Source of the DNA: Phycisphaerales bacterium
GTDB taxonomy: Bacteria > Planctomycetota > Phycisphaerae > SM23-33 > FEN-1343
Reading direction: 5' to 3'
Length of the DNA stretch: 38,947 nt
Assembly (NCBI GenBank): GCA_003171335.1
Contig: PMYD01000111.1
Span: forward strand, 5,001-43,947
In this document: one piece after another, positions 33,739 to 38,947 of the stretch
Position numbering within the stretch: position 1 is the stretch's first letter
How the letters are laid out: every line of letters begins with the position of its first letter
The notes under the pieces: model-generated
Database searches by the model: none
What the model was told of the DNA's origin: nothing
What the model saw: only the letters and a program-made list of their open reading frames with translations
Position numbers and translations under genes: made by a program

Positions 33739-33827
33739 GGCGAGCCGCGCCGGTGTGCAAACTCGGCGCGGCAGTCAATTCTGGCGCTTGGGCTGATCTT
33801 CCAGATGCAGCCGGTGCAGCACACAAG

Positions 33828-34212
33828 CTGGGTGCCGTGGCTGCATCCTTTCGCGAGGGTGTCCGACAATTCGGCGGATGCTGGAACGGGCCGAGTAACC
33901 GGCCCCCGGTTTACCAGCCACCGACCCAACATGTTGGTGCCACGGCTGCGTTGTTTGCAGCCGTGCGCCGGGCCAGGGCGAAGATGAGAGGTTCGGTGGG
34001 ACCGGCTGCGGCTTCGATTGACCTCGTGGTGACTATTGCCTGTTTCCATGGTGACGTTGCGTTTTGTCCTGGCTTGCGGCGCACGGCTGCAAACGACGCC
34101 GCCGTGGCACCCGGCCTTGAATTCCATGGGCTTGCGCCCGTGTCTATTCTGAGGGAAGAGTCCCGACGAATTATCGGACACCCTCGCAGAAAAAAGCAGC
34201 CACGGCACCCAG
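33828..34212. repeat. 385-nt nested foldback element
   Basis: The outer arms 33828-33873 and 34167-34212 carry CTGGGTGCCGTGGCTGC plus GCGAGGGTGTCCGACAATTCG and their complements with few mismatches. The inner arms 33936-33969 and 34079-34112 match at about 32 of 34 bases (GGTGCCACGGCTGCGTTGTT). A loop of about 110 nt remains, with weak pairing at its base (GCCAGGG against TCCTGGC). It fills most of the gap between the converging phosphodiesterase and GH2 genes. The open frames through it are translations of the palindrome. As RNA it would be a long rod; a structured RNA or foldback transposon remnant are both possible. Confidence 0.85.
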
Positions 34213-34246
34213 CGATGACCCCAGGCGACTGGGGACGATCCCCAGT

Positions 34247-36598
34247 TCAAGGTTTCGCCGGCGCCGGCGGGCATACCGGCAGGGCCGCCATTCGCGGTGC
34301 CTTGACGGCGCGGAGGGTGATGCTGGCGGGCCGCAGGCCTTGTGAACGGGCGGTCAGCGTGATCGGTCCGGCGGCGGTGGAGGACTGGAGGATCGCCAGG
34401 CACAGCCCGTTGAAGGCCCGTCGCCGGTCGGCCTTGTCCGGCTCGTGGCTGGCGGGGTCGCCGTTGCCCACGCCCAGGATGGCCGCTCCGGCGTCGGCCG
34501 CAAAGACGATCTCGTGGTCGGCGGTGGGCACGAGGCGGCCCTGGTCATCCACGACGGCCGCGGTGATGGCGCTGACGTCCTGGCCATCGGCCGCCAGCGT
34601 TGGCCGGCTGGAAGCAAGCGCAATCGCCGCCGCCGGCCCGGTCGTCTCGACCTTCGCCGCCGCCACTTCTTTGCCACCGCGATAGCCGCGGGCCTCGAGC
34701 CGCCCCGGCTCGTACTTCACCTTCCAGGCGGCGTGGGAACTTGGCGCAACATCCTGCCGGCCTTCGGAGCGGCCGTTGACAAACAACTCCACGCTGTCGC
34801 AATTGGTGTGGCACCAGACGTCGATCTCCCGGCCCTCGCGGCCGGCCCAGTTCCAGTGCGGCAGGATGTGCAGCACGGGGGCATCGACCCACTGGGCCTT
34901 GTAGTACCAGGCGTTGTCCTTGGCGAAGCCGCAGGTGTCGAGCATGCCGAAGGCGGAGTTGATGCACGGCCAGCGGTACGGCGTGGGCTCGCCGCGGTAG
35001 TCAAAGCCGCTCCAGACGAAGGCCCCGGCGACGAACGGGTGCTCGGCCACGGCGCTCCAGGCGGCCTGGGCCGGCGCCGCCCAGACCGGGGCGTTCACGT
35101 CGTACGCGCTGACGTGCCCCGCCGCCGGATCGTTGGCGTAAATGCCGCGCGTGGAGACCGAGGCGGCGATCTCCGTGGCCACGATCGGATGCGTGGGAAA
35201 CGCCCAGTGATACTCCTCGTAGTGCGGGTGTTTGTAATTATGTCCCCCAATATCAAACACGCGGCAGAACGGGTGGTCCCAGTCGCTGTTGATGGCCGAG
35301 ATCGTCGGCCGCGTGGGGTCCAGCGTATGCGCCAGGCGGACCATCTTCTCGGCCACGCGCATGCCCACATCGCTGTTCTGCATGAAGATCTCTTCGTTCA
35401 GCAGCGACCAGGCGATGATGCTGGGGTGATTGCGATCGCGGCGGATCATGCTGGTGAGCTCTTCCAGCACCTCGGCACGCGTGCCGAAGCGGCGGTTCTC
35501 ATCGATCATCAGCATGCCCAGGCGGTCGGCGGCATCCAGCAGCTCCGGGGCCGGCGGGTTGTGGGCGCAGCGCCAGGCGTTGCAGCCGAAGGCCTTGAGC
35601 CGCTCGATGCGGTAGTCGTTCAGCCGGTCGGGAATGGCGACGCCCACGCCGGCGAAATCCTGGTGGTTGCACGTGCCGTTGAGCCGTACGTGCTTGCCGT
35701 TGAGCAGGAAGCCCTTTTCGCCGTCGAACTTGATGGTACGGATGCCGAAGGGGATTTCCTGCGCATCCACTTCGCGGCGGCCGCTTTTGAGCGCGGCCTC
35801 CAGCCGGTACAAATGTGGCGATTCGAGCGACCACAGCTTGGGATTGCGGACGACCGCCTTGGCCGCCACGGTCTTCTCGCCGTGGGCGCCGATTTTAGTC
35901 GCCGCGGCGGCGATCCGCCCCACCGTGCGGCCGGCACCATCGACGATGCGGCCGGCAAGCTGCACCGCGGCCGGTCCATCCTGCTCGTTGGCGATCTCGG
36001 CGCGAACGGTCACGGTGACGGCGTTCTTGCTGATGCGCGAGGTGATGCCGATCCCCCAGGGCGCAAAGTGCACCGCGTCGGTCTTCACCAGGCGGACATG
36101 GCGATAGATGCCGCCGCCCTCGTACCACCAGCCTTCAAATTCGCTGGCGTCAACGCGCACGGCCAGCACGTTGGCCGCGCCGTAGTTGGCCAGCTCGGTG
36201 ATGTCGTACCGGAAGCTGGTGTACCCGCTACTGTGGTGGCCGAGCCGATGGCCGTTGAGCCACGCGGTGCTTTCGCGGAACACGCCGTCAAATTCCAGGA
36301 GGAGGCGCTTGCCCTCATCGGCCGCCGCGATGGGGAAGCTTCGCCGATACCACGCGATGCCCGTGTGCTTGTAGCCGTGGTCCATGTCGGCGGCAGGGTC
36401 GCACGGCCCTTCGACGACCCAGTCGTGCGGCACGCTTACCACGCGCCAGCCCGAGTCGTCAAACTCCGGCGCCGCCGCCCCGCGGGCCTTGTTGGCCTTG
36501 ACGGCGTAGTAGGTCTGGGTCGGACCCAGCACCGGCGGCACAATGTCGCCCAGATGAAACCGCCAGCCCTCATCGAGAGAAAACCGCTCGCGCGCCAT
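34247..36598 (-). CDS. glycoside hydrolase family 2 beta-galactosidase-like enzyme
   Basis: This 783-residue protein has the GH2 order: sugar-binding jelly roll (about 1-175), immunoglobulin-like domain (about 178-285), TIM-barrel catalytic domain (about 290-580) and C-terminal beta domains with a Big-1-like module. Signature segments are HVRLNGTCNHQDFAG, CNAWRCAHNPPAPELLDAADR and WSLLNEE. E402 is the expected acid/base and E476 (VATEIAAS) the expected nucleophile. No signal peptide is visible, so it is probably cytoplasmic despite the secreted GH-like neighbour. The likely reaction is retaining hydrolysis of beta-galactosides or related beta-glycosides; the exact specificity is open. Confidence 0.92.
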   Translation of the reverse strand: MARERFSLDEGWRFHLGDIVPPVLGPTQTYYAVKANKARGAAAPEFDDSGWRVVSVPHDWVVEGPCDPAADMDHGYKHTGIAWYRRSFPIAAADEGKRLLLEFDGVFRESTAWLNGHRLGHHSSGYTSFRYDITELANYGAANVLAVRVDASEFEGWWYEGGGIYRHVRLVKTDAVHFAPWGIGITSRISKNAVTVTVRAEIANEQDGPAAVQLAGRIVDGAGRTVGRIAAAATKIGAHGEKTVAAKAVVRNPKLWSLESPHLYRLEAALKSGRREVDAQEIPFGIRTIKFDGEKGFLLNGKHVRLNGTCNHQDFAGVGVAIPDRLNDYRIERLKAFGCNAWRCAHNPPAPELLDAADRLGMLMIDENRRFGTRAEVLEELTSMIRRDRNHPSIIAWSLLNEEIFMQNSDVGMRVAEKMVRLAHTLDPTRPTISAINSDWDHPFCRVFDIGGHNYKHPHYEEYHWAFPTHPIVATEIAASVSTRGIYANDPAAGHVSAYDVNAPVWAAPAQAAWSAVAEHPFVAGAFVWSGFDYRGEPTPYRWPCINSAFGMLDTCGFAKDNAWYYKAQWVDAPVLHILPHWNWAGREGREIDVWCHTNCDSVELFVNGRSEGRQDVAPSSHAAWKVKYEPGRLEARGYRGGKEVAAAKVETTGPAAAIALASSRPTLAADGQDVSAITAAVVDDQGRLVPTADHEIVFAADAGAAILGVGNGDPASHEPDKADRRRAFNGLCLAILQSSTAAGPITLTARSQGLRPASITLRAVKAPRMAALPVCPPAPAKP

Positions 36599-36628
36599 GG
36601 TTTGCCTTCCCGTCTATACCGTGTGGGT

Positions 36629-36652
36629 GGCACAGGCTTTCAGCCTGTGGCC
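36629..36652. repeat. CACAGGC/GCCTGTG hairpin upstream of the GH2 gene
   Basis: CACAGGC (36631-36637) pairs with GCCTGTG (36643-36649) around TTTCA, with extra G/C pairing outside. It lies 30 nt upstream of the GH2 start, in the leader on the minus strand. Related sequences at 18597-18620 suggest a dispersed palindrome, not a regulator. Confidence 0.5.
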
Positions 36653-36843
36653 TTATGCTCACCCGGGCAATCCGGCAGATGAGAATACGGCCGGCGCACG
36701 CGCTTCTCAAGATCGTTTTCGATCCCACGGGCGAGCAGGGCAATAGCCGCCCTGCTCGCGCGGGAAGAGAAGTAGGGATCAACTCTCGCCTCTCGACCGC
36801 CGCCAAAGCGCCAGCGCGGCCAGGCGCTACACGCTCCGCGCTT

Positions 36844-36930
36844 CTACCCCTGGTAATGCGACTGCCAGATCAGGAAGTCCACACCATCAACCTTGCCATC
36901 GCCGTTGAAGTCGCCCGGGGCCAAAGCAGT
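36844..36930 (-). pseudogene. orphan dockerin-like tail of a lost secreted protein
   Basis: On the minus strand the frame reads ALAPGDFNGDGKVDGVDFLIWQSHYQG and then stops at 36844. This is half of the dockerin-like tail seen at the ends of the proteins at 8395 and 19966, and its DNA is nearly identical to 10640-10681. Directly upstream the frame runs into the GTGTGCAGC repeat, with no signal peptide, PKD or other domain, so it is the remaining tail of a deleted gene. Confidence 0.7.
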
Positions 36931-36936
36931 TACGGT

Positions 36937-37244
36937 TGCTCTTGAGGGCAGGTCGTTTCGATTTCGTTCCGTGTGCAGCAAAGCTGCACACCCTGCACAC
37001 TGCGTAGCTTCAGCGAAGCAGGGTGAGGGTGCTCCTCCGGCAGGACAGGGCCAGGATTGCGCGAGCACAGTTCGGGTAGGGTGTGCAACTTCGCCGCACA
37101 CGGGACACAATGGCGGGCGCACACAAATGGACCGCACGATTCGGCCCCTTATGTGCAAGCCTTGCACTCAACGTCCCGGTGCTCTTGAGAGCCGGTCGTT
37201 TCGATTTCGTTCCGTGTGCAGCAAAGCTGCATACCCTACACACT
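36937..37244. repeat. 65-bp direct repeat with GTGTGCAGC palindrome
   Basis: Units 36937-37001 and 37180-37244 agree at 61 of 65 positions, 243 bp apart. Each contains GGTCGTTTCGATTTCGTTCC followed by the palindrome GTGTGCAGCAAAGCTGCACAC (one base changed in the second). A looser copy in the other sense lies near 37077-37105 (GTGTGCAACTTCGCCGCACAC). No gene is present between the units. Confidence 0.8.
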
Positions 37245-37272
37245 ATTTACTGCCGGCGTGCTTGCTGGCGGG

Positions 37273-38058
37273 TCAACGAAGAGCCAGCACCGTAACGGAT
37301 GCCGCCACGCCTGCCAGCGCCTCGGCGTGCGGGGCGGTAGCAGGATCCCCGCAGGCATTGCTAGCCGCGTACTTGCAGTCGCCTAAGAGTTCGACGTTTT
37401 CGAATCCCGCATCGCGGATGGCTTGCAGGTACTCCTCACGCAGCAGCGCTCCAGCGATGCAGCTGGCGTAGAGGTCGGCGTCGTTCTTGGCCGTTTGCGG
37501 TAAGGGCCGGTTCAGCACGATGTCGCTGACAATCATCCTGCCGCCGGGCCTGAGGACGCGATGGACCTCCCGGAAGACCTGCGGCTTGTCCGTCGAGAGG
37601 TTGATCACGCAGTTGGAGATCACAACGTCCACGCTGGCATCCTCCAGTGGCAACTGCTCGATGTGCCCCTCGCGGAATTCGACGTTAGCAAGCCCAGTCG
37701 TCTCGAAGAACTTCACCGCGTTCTTACGGGCCAGGGCGAGCATTTCGGGCGTCATGTCCACGCCAATGACCCGGCCTGCGTCGCCAACCTTCTGTGCCGC
37801 CAGAAACACATCCTTGCCGGCGCCGCTGCCGAGGTCCAAGACCACGTCTCCGTTATTGATGTATCCGAACGCCAGCGGGTTTCCGCAGGATAGGCCAAGC
37901 TCAGCTTCGGGAACCGGATGGTCCTGGACGACGAACGCCTTGTCATCGCCGCAGCAGGAGATTGTGGAGTTGGACGAGCCACAGCAGCTCGATTGCCTGC
38001 GGGCAACCTCGCCGTACGCCTTCTTCACGAGTTCATGAGTCTGATCGGACGGTTTCAT
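37273..38058 (-). CDS. arsM: arsenite S-adenosylmethionine methyltransferase
   Basis: This 261-residue enzyme methylates As(III) using SAM to give mono- to trimethylated, partly volatile arsenicals. SAM motif I is [10 protein letters not shown] (74-83). The three As(III)-binding Cys of the family are visible: C58 (GLSCGNPLA), C150 (SNCVINLS) and C200 (YASCIAG). N-terminal Cys pairs at 25-26 and 35-36 are also usual for bacterial ArsM. ATG 38058 has GAGGA about 8 nt upstream. It lies downstream of the acr3-type gene on the same strand with a 112-nt gap, forming an arsenic detoxification module. No ArsR regulator is in view; it may lie past the right edge. Confidence 0.93.
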   Translation of the reverse strand: MKPSDQTHELVKKAYGEVARRQSSCCGSSNSTISCCGDDKAFVVQDHPVPEAELGLSCGNPLAFGYINNGDVVLDLGSGAGKDVFLAAQKVGDAGRVIGVDMTPEMLALARKNAVKFFETTGLANVEFREGHIEQLPLEDASVDVVISNCVINLSTDKPQVFREVHRVLRPGGRMIVSDIVLNRPLPQTAKNDADLYASCIAGALLREEYLQAIRDAGFENVELLGDCKYAASNACGDPATAPHAEALAGVAASVTVLALR

Positions 38059-38170
38059 GATTCATTCCTCTGCAAAAGCGTCGTATCAACAGTCGTTCAT
38101 CGTGTGCGCCGCCGCACGGGCGGTGCGACATCACTTGCCTCAGCCAAAGCCCGTGCCGGCTGATGTGAAT

Positions 38171-38947
38171 TTAATCGTGCGTGCCGCCAGGCCCATGGAT
38201 GTCTCGATAGCTGCCCGTCGCGCAGCCGCCAGCCGCCTGCAACTCGGCAGGATCGCCTGCAAACCACTTGCGCTTGAGCCACAAACTCACGTTCACCAGG
38301 CTGATCAGCACCGGCACTTCTACCAGCGGGCCGATGACGGCCGCGAAGGCCGCGCCATGGTGGATGCCGAAGACGCCTACCGCGACGGCGATGGCCAGCT
38401 CAAAGTTGTTGCTGGCGGCCGTGAAGGACAGCGTGGCGCTCTTGGCGTAGCCCGCGCCGATCTTGCGGCCCATCCAGAAGCTGACCATGAACATCACCAC
38501 GAAGTAGATCAGCAGCGGCACGGCGATCCTCAGCACATCCAGGGGCTTGGAGAGGATCTTCCGGCCCTGCATCGAGAACATCAAGACGATCGTGAACAGC
38601 AGCGCAATCAGCGTCATCGGGCTGATCTTCGGAATGAAGCGGCCGTGGTACCATTCCTTGCCCTTGGCCTTGACCAGCACCCCCCGCGTGAGCATGCCCG
38701 CCAGGAACGGGATGCCCAGGTAGATGAACACGCTCTGGGCAATCTGGCCCATGGTGATGGCCGAGGTGTCCGCGCCCTGGAAGCCCAGCAGCGGCGGCAG
38801 CACCTTGATGAACAGCCAGGCGTACACGCTGTAGAAGAGCACCTGGAAGATCGAATTGAAGGCGACCAGCCCGGCCGCGTACTCGGTGTCGCCGCGGGCC
38901 AGGTCGTTCCACACGATGACCATCGCGATGCAGCGGGCCAGGCCGAT
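38171..38947 (-). CDS. acr3: ACR3-family arsenite efflux permease, partial at the window edge
   Basis: The frame is open to the right edge, and 38924-38947 continues it in phase as IGLARCIA, so the N-terminal part is missing. The visible 258 residues include [15 protein letters not shown] with the conserved Cys needed for arsenite transport, [11 protein letters not shown], and [20 protein letters not shown], all typical of ACR3 permeases (BASS superfamily). The protein would export As(III) across the inner membrane. A tail rich in Gly and Ala follows the last helix. It precedes arsM in the same direction. Confidence 0.93.
   Translation of the reverse strand: MGLARCIAMVIVWNDLARGDTEYAAGLVAFNSIFQVLFYSVYAWLFIKVLPPLLGFQGADTSAITMGQIAQSVFIYLGIPFLAGMLTRGVLVKAKGKEWYHGRFIPKISPMTLIALLFTIVLMFSMQGRKILSKPLDVLRIAVPLLIYFVVMFMVSFWMGRKIGAGYAKSATLSFTAASNNFELAIAVAVGVFGIHHGAAFAAVIGPLVEVPVLISLVNVSLWLKRKWFAGDPAELQAAGGCATGSYRDIHGPGGTHD

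Noticed and set aside
33735-34403. 222-residue minus-strand frame across the 34-kb gap
   Set aside because: It covers both arms of the foldback and runs into the GH2 gene. The content is explained by the palindrome.

Overview
The window looks like a chromosomal segment of a GC-rich planctomycete, most likely Phycisphaerae-like. The evidence is indirect: VPEP-type C-terminal sorting signals ending in Arg runs, secreted proteins with a C-terminal dockerin-like tail (DFNGDGKVDGVDFLIWQ), SBBP, PKD and LamG modules, and many GC-rich foldback repeats between genes. No phage or plasmid backbone and no CRISPR array is visible.

Layout. The left edge holds the 5' part of tRNA-Ile(GAU) on the minus strand. 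A translationally coupled signalling pair follows: a degenerate receiver protein ending in a FliM-like peptide, and a GGDEF diguanylate cyclase. Next come an AI-2E/PerM-type membrane protein, a B12-binding radical SAM protein and a stand-alone ParB-like protein with a zinc knuckle. From about 7.9 to 16 kb lies a surface/secretome region: a PEP-CTERM remnant, a LamG/M23-like/PKD/dockerin protein, a CBM9-like protein, a DUF3494 (ice-binding-like) protein fused in frame to a second PEP-CTERM protein, an unannotated 43-aa membrane peptide, a decayed IS200-like transposase, and a protein with two secretin N-domain-like repeats. Then come an MFS transporter with a CYTH protein, an orphan ABC ATPase, an SBBP/PKD/dockerin protein and an enolase-superfamily enzyme.

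The 23.5-28 kb region holds a DUF6504-like small protein divergent from a MrfA-type DEAD-box helicase followed by a MrfB-type DEDDh exonuclease, a probable DNA excision-repair pair. From 28 to 36.6 kb there are two alkaline-phosphatase-superfamily lipoproteins, a secreted GH123/DUF6067-like protein and a GH2 beta-galactosidase. The right edge holds an arsenic module: ArsM and an ACR3 arsenite exporter cut by the window end.

The most unusual layer is the repeat content. At least seven families of imperfect, often nested inverted repeats occupy most gene ends. One sits inside the exonuclease coding sequence without breaking the frame, one supplies a stop codon, and others adjoin truncated secreted-protein genes. 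The fused double PEP-CTERM ORF, the in-frame palindrome in the MrfB homologue, the 385-nt nested foldback near 34 kb, the 50-bp tandem repeat near 23.8 kb and the FliM-like tail are the items most worth following up. All domain names come from motif reading, not database searches.
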